A stretch of 64,000 nt of DNA, from assembly GCF_010728325.1 (NCBI RefSeq), contig NZ_AP022570.1:3410001-3474000 (forward strand), written 5' to 3'. Both the position numbers and the translations under genes were made by a program. Of this stretch, positions 8,958-17,021 are shown piece after piece. Numbering within the stretch: position 1 is the stretch's first letter; every line of letters begins with the position of its first letter. The DNA comes from Mycolicibacterium poriferae (GTDB taxonomy: Bacteria > Actinomycetota > Actinomycetes > Mycobacteriales > Mycobacteriaceae). A model generated the notes under the pieces. It had not been told where the DNA came from, ran no database searches, and saw nothing but the letters and a program-made list of their open reading frames with translations.

Positions 8958-11077
8958 CGCCGGTCACCGGAGAGGCGCCACAGGCGTTCGACGCGATCGT
9001 TGGCGACGACCTCGCCGTCGGCGGTGAAGTCGCGGAGATCCCGCATTGCCTCGTACACCGGGCGGGTCACGTAGACCCCGGCCGTCGCCGGGCTCTTGTG
9101 CGCCTGGTAGGCGAGGTTGACCGCCGAACCCCAGATGTCGTAGACGAGGTTCGACTGTCCGAGCAGGCCGCTGGTCACGATGCCGGTGTTGATCCCGGCC
9201 CGCAGGCTGAGCCGGTGTCCCGTCTCGCCGTTGAACCGGTCGATGATGTGCTGCATCTCCACGGCCAGGTCGACCGTCCGGCGCGCGCTGTCGAGCCGGG
9301 GCACCGTCAGGCCGCAGCTGGCCAGGTATCCGTCGTGCAGCGTGCGCACCCGCTCGACACCCAGATTGTCTGCCGCGGCGTCGAACTGGCGAACCAGTCG
9401 GTTGACCACGCCCAGCGATTCCTGCGCGGTCAGCTGCTCGGCGAGGTCGTCGAGTCCGTCGACGTTGGCGAACAGCACCGTCACATCCTGGTGCTCCTCG
9501 GCGATGTTCTCCTCCCCGTCGCGGTAACGCTCCAGTACCGGTTCGGGCATGAGCGACAACAGCAGCCGGTGGTTCTCGGCGCGTTGCTCGGTGAGCTGTC
9601 GCTCCTTAGTCTGCAGATTGCTGCTCATCTGGTTGAACGCCCGGGTCAGATCGCCGAACTCGTCGCGCGAGGTGACCGGCAGCTCGACATCGAAGTCCCC
9701 GGCACCGATCTGCTCGGCCCCGGTTTCCAGCCTGCGGATCGGCCGAACGAACACCCTGGCCAACAGCAGCGCGGCGATGCACACCACCAGGACGATCGCC
9801 ACGGTGGACAGCACCAGGGTGCGGGTGAACGTGGCGACGGGGGCGAACGCCTCGGCGACGTCGATCTTGGCGACGAGCACCCAGTTCAACCCCGCGGTCT
9901 GCACCGGTGAGTACGCCTGCAGCGTTCGGCGGCCCTCGTAGTCCTCGGTGATCAGCGTTCCGGTCGCCCCCTGCAGGGCCTGTCCGACCGCATCGGTGTC
10001 GACGGGCTGCACGAGAATGGTGCTGCCCTGGCGGATCGCCTCGTCGGCCACTTCGACGGGCGTGCCGGCGGCCACCACGTCGCTGCGGTAGGCGTCGGGG
10101 TCCTCCAGGAACAGCCGTGACTCCGAGCGCATCAGCAGGTCGGGCCCGACCAGGATCGTCTCTCCGGTTTTGCCGAGCCCGGCACCCTGCCAGTCGCCGT
10201 TGAACGTGAGACCGCGGTTGAGGTTGTCCACCGGCAGCGCGAGCGCCATGACGCCCTGCACGTTGCCGGCCGGACCGATCGGCGACACCATCCAGGCGGT
10301 GGGGATTCCCGACGGTTGATAGGTGTCGAAGTCACGGACGACGACCTCGTCGAGCGAGTTGGAGTTCATCGCCTCCTTGAACGCCTCGGCGAGGTTGCTG
10401 CCGCGGTAGGGCCCGTACTGGATGTTGGTTCCCAGGTCGATGCCCTTGCCGACGCTGTAGACGACGTTGCCGCGGGCATCGATCAACAGCGCGTCGGCGG
10501 AGTGCTGCCGCTTGATCACCTGGCGGAAGAACTCGTTGTACTGCGCGTTCGTCGCCGACCAGGCGCTGCCGTCCCCGGGATCGTCGAGCTCGATACGGTC
10601 CTCGGGGGTGTCGGCGGCCAGCGTGTACGTGGTCTGCAGGTAGCGCTGCGAGTTGCCGCGGGGCAGCAGAGCCTGGACCCGGGCCTGAGCGGCGTCGCGG
10701 TCGGCGTCGGCGTCGGTCTCACCGTAGTTGCGCTGGTAGAACTCGACGAGGGCCTGCTGCCGCTCGGGCGGCACCTCGGCGTCGCGGAGCTCGTCGTATC
10801 CGGCGGTGAACGCGGCGATCGCCTGCTCGGCGGTGCTGCCGCGGGTGTAGACGACCATCGAGCTGGTCAGGTCGCGCATCGCTTTTTCCAGCATGCGGGC
10901 CTGGGCGCTGCGAATGAGGGTGAGCTGTTCGAACACCGATTCACGCAGCGATTCGCGGCCGGACTGGAAGCCGATCGCGCCCACCACGGCCACCGACAGC
11001 ACGCTGGTCAGCAGCAGCATCAGCAAAAGCTTCGACTGGATGCTGATCCGCGAGAAACGCCGTGGGGTCTCCGGCAC
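8954..11077 (-). CDS. Membrane class III nucleotide cyclase with extracellular sensor and HAMP (Rv2435c-like), catalytic residues degenerate
   Basis: A 707-residue protein: TM helix at about 15-36, a large dCache-like extracellular sensor to about 410, a second helix at about 418-441, HAMP at about 442-495, and a class III cyclase domain from about 530. Against canonical cyclases the first metal Asp is Asn538 (FANVDG), the second metal Asp is kept (Asp582), the adenine-specifying Lys is Arg578, Asn654 is kept, and the transition-state Arg is Gln658. Weak activity, changed specificity or a purely regulatory role is therefore possible. The GTG start has GGAAGGG about 5 bases upstream. It is coupled to the cNMP-domain channel gene downstream. 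Confidence 0.87.
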   Translation of the reverse strand: MPETPRRFSRISIQSKLLLMLLLTSVLSVAVVGAIGFQSGRESLRESVFEQLTLIRSAQARMLEKAMRDLTSSMVVYTRGSTAEQAIAAFTAGYDELRDAEVPPERQQALVEFYQRNYGETDADADRDAAQARVQALLPRGNSQRYLQTTYTLAADTPEDRIELDDPGDGSAWSATNAQYNEFFRQVIKRQHSADALLIDARGNVVYSVGKGIDLGTNIQYGPYRGSNLAEAFKEAMNSNSLDEVVVRDFDTYQPSGIPTAWMVSPIGPAGNVQGVMALALPVDNLNRGLTFNGDWQGAGLGKTGETILVGPDLLMRSESRLFLEDPDAYRSDVVAAGTPVEVADEAIRQGSTILVQPVDTDAVGQALQGATGTLITEDYEGRRTLQAYSPVQTAGLNWVLVAKIDVAEAFAPVATFTRTLVLSTVAIVLVVCIAALLLARVFVRPIRRLETGAEQIGAGDFDVELPVTSRDEFGDLTRAFNQMSSNLQTKERQLTEQRAENHRLLLSLMPEPVLERYRDGEENIAEEHQDVTVLFANVDGLDDLAEQLTAQESLGVVNRLVRQFDAAADNLGVERVRTLHDGYLASCGLTVPRLDSARRTVDLAVEMQHIIDRFNGETGHRLSLRAGINTGIVTSGLLGQSNLVYDIWGSAVNLAYQAHKSPATAGVYVTRPVYEAMRDLRDFTADGEVVANDRVERLWRLSGDRR

Positions 11078-11328
11078 GCTTGCCCTTCCGTCGCTGGCGA
11101 AACTCGGGTGCTCACACCTGTCGGGACGGCAGCGTCGCGGTCTGCTTCCGCAAGCGGCGCGGGCCAGCCTACCCTGCCGGCTGTTCGCTCGGGCCCGGCT
11201 GGTGGCGGTCGACTGTTTTCAGGCAAGTCGCCGATTCACAGCCGTGAGGACAGATGTTCCGCGTATTTTTACGCCCGCGGCAACTTTGCCGCGGCGGTGT
11301 CAGTCAGGCGGCCCCGAGGAGATGTCCC

Positions 11329-13302
11329 ATGAACCATGCCAAGTACATCGGACGGGTGGGAGGGCTCGCGGTCGCACTGGGCGTCGGGCTCGCCGTGGCC
11401 AGCGCGCCGGGGATCGCCGCGGCCGACACCGCCGACTCGTCGAGGGACTCCTCGAACACGAGTCAGGCCGGCGACTCCGGCGGTGCCGCGTCGTCGGAGG
11501 CCGGCGGCGCCGCGTCGTCGGACCGCACGGACGATGCGACGACACAGCAGGAGGAGTCGGCCGCCTCGGATAACGGGGGACAGGACTCCGGCCTCGGCGC
11601 CGATGACGATGCGGATTCGGACGGCGACTCCGACCTCGGGGACGATCTCGCCGACGAGCTTGCCGACGACCTCGACGAGGCAGAGGAGGGCGCAGCCGAC
11701 GTCGGGGAGGGTACCGACCTCGCCGATCCGCAGGTCACCGATGCCGGCGCGGACGAGGACACGGCCACCGACGACTCCGATGACGTGGTGGTCGCATCCG
11801 GGTACGCCACCCAAGCGCCCGCCGAGTCGCCCGCCCAGGCGGCTGATGTCGCGATCGAACAGCCCGCACCGCAGCCGGCTCCCGAGGCTCCCGCGCCGGC
11901 GGTGCTGCCGATGGCGTTGGCGACGCTGGCCGGCGCCCGGGAGGAGTCCGAGCGCGCCGCGCTGCGCAGCAGCGCCGTCGCTCCGCCGGTGATCGAGTTG
12001 CTGGCCGATCCCTCGCCCAACGTCCTGGTCATCGGCGTCGACGGCACGAACCTGAGCAGAGTGCTCGCCGATCTCGCCAACACCAACTTCTTCGGCCTGA
12101 TCCAGGACGGCACCACCGCGCCCGCGAGCATCGCGGGACACACCACCATCTCCAACCCGTCGTGGACGTCCATCCTCACCGGGGCATGGGGAGAGAAGAC
12201 GGGTGTGATCAACAACGTGTTCACCCCGTGGACGTATGACAACTGGCCCACGGTGTTCACCCAACTCGAAGCGTTCAACTCGGCCATCCAGACCACGTCG
12301 ATCGCCAACTGGAACGTCATCTCCGCCATCGCGGGCGCGGGCGCCAACCCGGCCGACGAGATCATCGACATCGGCCAGATCGCAGGAGACACCGACTGGT
12401 TGCTGACCGACGACGCGGTCGGTGACGCCACTGAACTGGCGATCATGGCCGCCGACCCGATGGTTCCCAACTTCGTCTTCAGCTACTTCGTCGGCGTCGA
12501 CGAGAACGGCCACATGTACGGCGGCGCCTCGCCGCAGTACGCCGCCGCGATCCGCAACGTCGACCGCAATCTCGGGGAGATCCTGCAGGCTGTCGACGCG
12601 TGGGAGGCCCTGACCGGCGAACAGTGGACCATCCTGGTGGTCACCGACCACGGCCACCAGCCGCAGCAGGGGTTCGGCCACGGGTTCCAGTCGCCCGATG
12701 AGACGTCGACCTTCGTCATCGCCGAGAACCCGAACCTGTTCGCGGCCGGCGCGATCAACCTCAAGTACCAGATCGTCGACGTCACCCCGACCGTCATGAC
12801 GCTGTTCGGCGGCATCCCGTCCACCGACTCCGACGGCGTGTCGCTGACCACGCTCGGCAGCAGCGACGTCTTCCCCGTCAACGACGACGAGGCGCTGCGG
12901 GGAGCGTTGCAGGACGCGATCGCGATGTACGGCTACCCCGACATCGGCACGAACATCGCGCTGGGGGTGCGCACCATCGCCGCCACCGTGCCCTACATCG
13001 TGTACGGGCTGACCGAGAGCCTCACCGCGGGCCTGCAGCAGATCGTCGACCAGGAGATCTTCCTGATCAGTCCACTTGCGGCGCTGGCGATCGTGCCGGT
13101 CCGGCTGATCGGCAACCTCACCTACGTGGTGACCAACGTCGTCGCGCAGATCGTGGCCAGACTGACCGGGGTGACCGGTGCCAGCATCTTCCCGCTGTGG
13201 CCGCCGGCCCCGCCGTCGGTCGAATCTCCGCTGGACACGGCGCAGCTGTGCGAGGGGGACACCGCGGCGGCGCTGCCCGCCTGCGGTCAGATCGCCGTCT
13301 AG
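11329..13302 (+). CDS. Secreted alkaline-phosphatase-superfamily phosphodiesterase
   Basis: A 657-residue exported enzyme. A signal peptide (to about residue 33, cleavage near AAADT) is followed by about 150 residues rich in Asp, Glu, Ala and Ser, then a type I phosphodiesterase/nucleotide pyrophosphatase domain. Metal-site features are VIGVDGTN, a candidate Ser/Thr nucleophile in NPSWTSILTG, GVDENGH and TDHGH. It probably hydrolyses phosphodiester or phosphomonoester bonds outside the membrane; the substrate is unknown. The C-terminal 120 residues are hydrophobic and proline-rich. ATG 11329 was chosen over a longer reading because GAGGAG sits 7 bases upstream and the signal peptide starts there. 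An IS110 element lies immediately after the stop. Confidence 0.85.
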   Translation: MNHAKYIGRVGGLAVALGVGLAVASAPGIAAADTADSSRDSSNTSQAGDSGGAASSEAGGAASSDRTDDATTQQEESAASDNGGQDSGLGADDDADSDGDSDLGDDLADELADDLDEAEEGAADVGEGTDLADPQVTDAGADEDTATDDSDDVVVASGYATQAPAESPAQAADVAIEQPAPQPAPEAPAPAVLPMALATLAGAREESERAALRSSAVAPPVIELLADPSPNVLVIGVDGTNLSRVLADLANTNFFGLIQDGTTAPASIAGHTTISNPSWTSILTGAWGEKTGVINNVFTPWTYDNWPTVFTQLEAFNSAIQTTSIANWNVISAIAGAGANPADEIIDIGQIAGDTDWLLTDDAVGDATELAIMAADPMVPNFVFSYFVGVDENGHMYGGASPQYAAAIRNVDRNLGEILQAVDAWEALTGEQWTILVVTDHGHQPQQGFGHGFQSPDETSTFVIAENPNLFAAGAINLKYQIVDVTPTVMTLFGGIPSTDSDGVSLTTLGSSDVFPVNDDEALRGALQDAIAMYGYPDIGTNIALGVRTIAATVPYIVYGLTESLTAGLQQIVDQEIFLISPLAALAIVPVRLIGNLTYVVTNVVAQIVARLTGVTGASIFPLWPPAPPSVESPLDTAQLCEGDTAAALPACGQIAV

Positions 13303-13306
13303 GGCT
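13299..13306. repeat. 8-bp direct repeat, left copy (possible IS boundary)
   Basis: CTAGGGCT overlaps the TAG stop of the phosphodiesterase gene and recurs exactly at 14991-14998, on the far side of the IS110 element. A repeated core at both ends is expected for IS110-type recombination, but 8 bp could also be chance. Confidence 0.4.
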
Positions 13307-13336
13307 GATATAGCTCGAGTTGGTCCTTCTCAAATG

Positions 13337-13427
13337 CCTCCGGAGGTGTCAGGAAGGGATCTGTAACTGATTCCTTTTCGGGGTCCGTGTGTTGGACGCA
13401 CGTGGACCTCCTGACACGCCCCGGAGG
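13337..13427 (+). ncRNA. Candidate IS110 bridge RNA / structured leader
   Basis: A long inverted repeat (13337-13354 with 13409-13427, one internal mismatch patch) encloses a second stem (GGTCCGTGTG at 13382-13391 with CGCAC and GGACC at 13397-13408). The inner stem abuts the right arm, so the RNA would be a multi-helix structure of about 90 nt. In IS110-group elements the region upstream of the transposase encodes the bridge RNA that specifies donor and target DNA; the placement fits. The right arm also contains the GGAGG ribosome-binding site of the transposase, so a translational switch is the alternative. Confidence 0.45.
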
Positions 13428-13434
13428 TGTTGTT

Positions 13435-14648
13435 GTGTCTGTGCATGTAGCTCCAGTCACGTCGTCCACGATCGTCGTTGCTGTCGATGTCGGCAAGACC
13501 TCGGCCCTGTTGTCGGTGACCGATGCGGGTCACCATCGGTTGTTCGGGCCGTCGGAATTTGCGATGAACCGCACGGGTCTCGCCGCGGTCTTGGCTCGGG
13601 TGGCGACCTCGGTCCCGCTATCGGGGCAGGTCAAGGTCGGTGTGGAGGCCGCCGGTCACTATCACCGACCCGTGCTCGACCATCGCTGGCCCGATGGATG
13701 GGAAGTGTTGGAGCTCAATCCCGCTCATGTCGCCGAGCAGCGCCGGGTGCAGGGACGACGCCGGATCAAGACCGACGTGATCGACCTCGAGGCGATCACC
13801 GAACTCGTGTTGGCCGGACACGGCAGCCCGGTCACCGACCGCGATGTCGTGATCGGTGAGATCAGCGCCTGGGCAGTGCATCGGAGCCGGCGGGTCGCCA
13901 CGCGTACCGCGACGAAGAATCAGCTGCTCGGCCAGCTCGACCGGGCCTTTCCGGGCTGACCCTGGCTCTGCCCGACGTGCTGGCCACCAAGATCGGCCGG
14001 CTGGTGGCCGCCGAGTTCGCCGACCCGACACGCCTGGCCGGTCTCGGGGTCAATCGGTTGATCCGCTTCGCCGCGACCCGCGACCTGCAACTGCGCCGCC
14101 CCGTCGCCGAGCGTCTGGTCGCTGCGGCCCGCGACGCCTTGCCGACCCGCGACGCCGTGATCGCGCGTCGGATACTGGCCGCCGACCTGGCCCTGTTGGC
14201 CGATCTTGACGACCAGATTCAGTCCGCGGAGACCGCGCTGGGATCACTGTTGCCGCGCAGCCCCTACGCGACGTTGACCTCGGTGCCAGGCTGGGCAGTG
14301 GTGCGGGTATCCAATTACGCTGCCGCTCTGGGTGATCCGAAACGCTGGCCGGGACCCCGGCAGATCTACCGTGCGTCGGGGTTGTCCCCCATGCAATACG
14401 AATCCGCCCACAAACGCCGCGACGGCGGTATCAGCCGCGAAGGTAGCGTCGCGCTGCGCCGCGCCCTGATCGACCTAGGCATCGGCCTGTGGCTCAACGA
14501 GCCGGCCGCCAAAACCTACGCTCACGGACTCAAGGACCGCGGCAAACACAGCGGCGTGGTGGCCTGCGCGTTGGCCCATCGCGCCAACCGCATCGCCTAC
14601 GCGCTCGTGCGCGACCACGCCACCTACGAGGCAGCCCGCTGGGCCTAG
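13435..14648 (+). pseudogene. IS110-family transposase, broken by a single-base frameshift
   Basis: GTG at 13435 has GGAGG 7 bases upstream. The N-terminal half (13435-13959) carries the DEDD RuvC-like domain (VAVDVGKTSALLSV, then KVGVEAAGHY, then RIKTDVIDLEAI). It stops at TGA 13957. The C-terminal Transposase_20 half (from about 13956 to 14648, PYATLTSVPGW, then YRASGLSP, then RRALIDLGIG) continues in the -1 frame. Adding one C in CCGGGCTGACC restores a continuous reading (FPGLTLALPDV), so a 1-base deletion is the simplest cause. I see no slippery heptamer supporting programmed frameshifting. An intact protein would be about 404 residues. A sequencing error is possible. Confidence 0.8.
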
Positions 14649-14726
14649 ACCCCACACTCAGCACGAAAGGACCGACCAGACCCTTCCACCACTCCCGCCG
14701 GTAGTGCCACGGTAAACGGACGAGGA

Positions 14727-14810
14727 CGAAGGGCCGGATCAGATGTCGTAAGGGCTATGGCGGACCCCTCACCGGGTTACGCCGACGCTAGCTTGGCACC
14801 CGGCCCTTCG
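14727..14810. repeat. Long hairpin, 11-bp perfect arms, in IS right flank
   Basis: CGAAGGGCCGG at 14727-14737 is the exact reverse complement of CCGGCCCTTCG at 14800-14810, with 62 bases between. In IS1111-type relatives the guide RNA lies downstream of the transposase, so this is a second candidate structured RNA; a terminator is the alternative. Confidence 0.45.
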
Positions 14811-14925
14811 TGCCTCCACGGCAGCCCGAACGACGCCAGATAACCCACACCGAGGTTGCATACGTCAGCGTGGGCGCTAGGCACCCGTCAACCTCACCAG
14901 CACCACTGCCGGCCGCGCGGAAACC

Positions 14926-14945
14926 ACACACCCGACCAGGTGTGT
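14926..14945. terminator. 7-bp perfect hairpin near IS right end
   Basis: ACACACC (14926-14932) pairs with GGTGTGT (14939-14945) around a 6-base loop. It could terminate transcription leaving the element or be part of its end; no T-run follows. Confidence 0.35.
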
Positions 14946-15009
14946 CGGCCCACTACGGCCTCCGCACCACTTGACTCGACCTACAGCCAGCTAGGGCTAC
15001 GTCTTCGAC

Positions 15010-15717
15010 CTAGGACTGCATCGAGCCGATGTAGTAGGTCTCGTCACCGTCGGGGTAACCGCCTCCGATGGTGGCGATGTGGATGTGGTCGAAGTGGTTG
15101 AGGGTTTCGTTGCCGTAGTCGGCGGTCCAGCTCGGCGCGCCGATGCCCGGATAGAAACCCTGCCGCCAGATGACGTGCAGCACACCCCAGCGTTTCGCGT
15201 TGGCCAGCACGTAGCCGGCGATCTGGTTGCCGAGCTCGATGCCCTCGTCGCTGTGGTAGTTCGGGATCATCACGTCGATGGCCAGGCCGTTGGGATGCCA
15301 CTTCAACGGATCCTGGCGATAGCCGCCGATGGTGGTGATCTCCGGGAACAGGGCGCTCAGCGCCCGGGCGGCCCAGATGGTGTTGACCTGCAGGCCGCCC
15401 TCCGGCGCGACGCCGGGGGGCAGTGCGAGGTCGAAGACGCGGCCGTCGACCGGGGCGCTGGCGGCCAGCAACTCCGCCTCCGACAGCCGGACCCGCTCCG
15501 GTGCGGCAGTCGGTTCCTCGCCCTGCGCGCTCGGTGGTCGGGACGGCTCGGGGGCGCAGCACGGCGGCGCGGCGTTCTGGGCGTAGATCATGCCGCCCGA
15601 GACGACCAGAGACACCACGACCGCGAGCCATCGGCCCCGACCCTTGGCAAACACGTCTCTGCGCACGATCAGCACCTTAGTGGCGCGACCCCGCCGCGCG
15701 GCCAGGTTTGCCGGCAA
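15010..15717 (-). CDS. Membrane-anchored M15-like (ARB_07466-type) peptidase-fold protein
   Basis: A 235-residue protein with a basic N-terminus, one helix (WLAVVVSLVVSGGMIYA) and a Pro/Glu-rich linker. The extracellular C-terminal domain carries KWHPNGLAIDV and FDHIHIA, the spaced His/Asp and HxH zinc ligands of M15-like (VanY/ARB_07466) domains. A role in trimming cell-wall peptides is plausible but not shown. The true start is uncertain: the first 19 residues before VRRDVF may not be translated. It ends 19 bases from the CTAGGGCT repeat and would have been directly convergent with the phosphodiesterase gene before IS insertion. Confidence 0.7.
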   Translation of the reverse strand: MPANLAARRGRATKVLIVRRDVFAKGRGRWLAVVVSLVVSGGMIYAQNAAPPCCAPEPSRPPSAQGEEPTAAPERVRLSEAELLAASAPVDGRVFDLALPPGVAPEGGLQVNTIWAARALSALFPEITTIGGYRQDPLKWHPNGLAIDVMIPNYHSDEGIELGNQIAGYVLANAKRWGVLHVIWRQGFYPGIGAPSWTADYGNETLNHFDHIHIATIGGGYPDGDETYYIGSMQS

Positions 15718-15735
15718 TTGCGCCTGGCGCGTCGG

Positions 15736-16950
15736 TCAGCCGAGGACCGGGACCTCCTCGGACTCGCGACGGCGCCGGCCCAACAGCAGCAACGACGTCC
15801 CGCCGAGGAGCGCCGCGGCCCCGGCGAACACCAGAAAGCCGGTGAAGCTGTCGCTCCGGTGCAACGACCGGCTCAGGATCACCGCGCCGACGGCCGAGGA
15901 CACCCCGATCGCCGCCGACAACAGCGACAGCACCGTGCTGTAGATCGACAGACTGAACCGACGTGCCACCAGATACGCGATGACGTCGCCCTCCGCACCC
16001 CACGCGGCACCCAGACAACACACCGCCACCGCCAAGACCGCGAAGCTGTCCCACCCCGAGGCCAGCAGCAGACAACCCACACCGGGCAGCGCCAGCGCAC
16101 CCGCCGCTACGAGGTGAGCCGGCAGGCGGTCCAGAGCGACACCGCAGACGAAGCGGCCGGCGATCACCGCCACGGCGAATGTGGAGATCAGGACAGCGAT
16201 CCTGTCGCCGGCCTGTGCCGAATCGCCGAGCACGACGCCGAGCTGTGACGTGGTCACCGAGTGGTAGAGGTTGCACAGCAACACCGCGCTCAGCAAGATC
16301 CAGAACACCGTGCTGCGGGCGATCGCCGGATACACCCCTTGCTGGCGACGGGTACCGGCGCGGGCCGGTGCCGCGTCGGCCGACGGGACGAGCATCAGCG
16401 CGATCACCCCGAGCGCAGCAATGGTGCCCGCTATCACCAGACACCCGGCCCGCCAGCCGTGAGCCCGGTTGACCATCTCGATCACCGGCGTGCCGACGGC
16501 GCCGAGCAATGGGGGACCCGAGATGGCGATCGCCAGCCCGAGACCGCGCGCCCGCTGGAAAGAGGTGGCCACGATGCGGCTGTAGATCGCGGGGGTGGTG
16601 GTCACCCCAACCGCGACGACGGCGACGTTGATGGCGAAGTACTGCCAGATCGGGCCGCTCATCGCCACGTAGGCGACCCAGCACACCGGCAACCCCACCA
16701 CTCCGAGGACGGCGACACGGCGCACGCCGAGCAGATCGGTGAGACGACCGTAGAACGGCAGGAACACGAATGTGAGCAGGGTGATGACTCCCGTGAGGGC
16801 GAAATCGGCCCGGCTCCAGCCGAACTCATCGATGAACCGCGGTGCCATCACCGCGTTGGTGTACGCACTCAGGCTGAGTCCGGCGCTCAGCCCCGCTGTC
16901 GCGGCCGCCAGCGGCTGCCAGTGGGTGCGAAGCTCGCCGAAGTAGTTCAT
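15736..16950 (-). CDS. MFS transporter, about 12 TM
   Basis: A 404-residue major facilitator. The helix 2-3 loop reads GRLTDLLGVRRVAV, matching MFS motif A. The N-terminus (LSLSAYTNAVMAPRFIDEFGWSRADFALTG) resembles monocarboxylate/oxalate-formate-type carriers. The substrate is unknown. ATG 16950 is preferred because AAGAG precedes it; a GTG at 16968 would add six residues without a good ribosome-binding site. It lies 18 bp upstream of the M15-like gene on the same strand, so co-transcription is possible. Confidence 0.82.
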   Translation of the reverse strand: MNYFGELRTHWQPLAAATAGLSAGLSLSAYTNAVMAPRFIDEFGWSRADFALTGVITLLTFVFLPFYGRLTDLLGVRRVAVLGVVGLPVCWVAYVAMSGPIWQYFAINVAVVAVGVTTTPAIYSRIVATSFQRARGLGLAIAISGPPLLGAVGTPVIEMVNRAHGWRAGCLVIAGTIAALGVIALMLVPSADAAPARAGTRRQQGVYPAIARSTVFWILLSAVLLCNLYHSVTTSQLGVVLGDSAQAGDRIAVLISTFAVAVIAGRFVCGVALDRLPAHLVAAGALALPGVGCLLLASGWDSFAVLAVAVCCLGAAWGAEGDVIAYLVARRFSLSIYSTVLSLLSAAIGVSSAVGAVILSRSLHRSDSFTGFLVFAGAAALLGGTSLLLLGRRRRESEEVPVLG

Positions 16951-17021
16951 CGCGCTCTTGCTTAGCACGCCTCAGTAGTCGGGAAGAGCTCGGCGCGCAA
17001 CTCCCGCCGCGAGCTGACCGA

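Larger units (their letters stand above)
13303..14998 (+). mobile_element. IS110-family insertion sequence (boundaries approximate)
   Basis: A DEDD-type transposase (broken by one frameshift) is flanked by about 130 bp of folded leader and about 340 bp of noncoding right-hand sequence. The element lies between two convergent genes, directly after the TAG of the phosphodiesterase gene and just before the stop of the M15-like gene. No terminal inverted repeats are visible, as usual for this family. Ends are inferred from the CTAGGGCT repeat, giving a period of 1,692 bp. Confidence 0.7.
14649..15009. other. Noncoding right flank of the IS110 element
   Basis: These 361 bp contain no convincing ORF. 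They hold a long-range 11-bp perfect inverted repeat (14727-14737 with 14800-14810), a compact 7-bp hairpin (14926-14945), and the right CTAGGGCT copy (14991-14998). Confidence 0.6.

Noticed and set aside
13948-13960. Programmed frameshift site in the IS110 transposase
   Set aside because: No X-XXY-YYZ slippery heptamer is in frame, and adding a single base repairs the gene; simple deletion is more economical.
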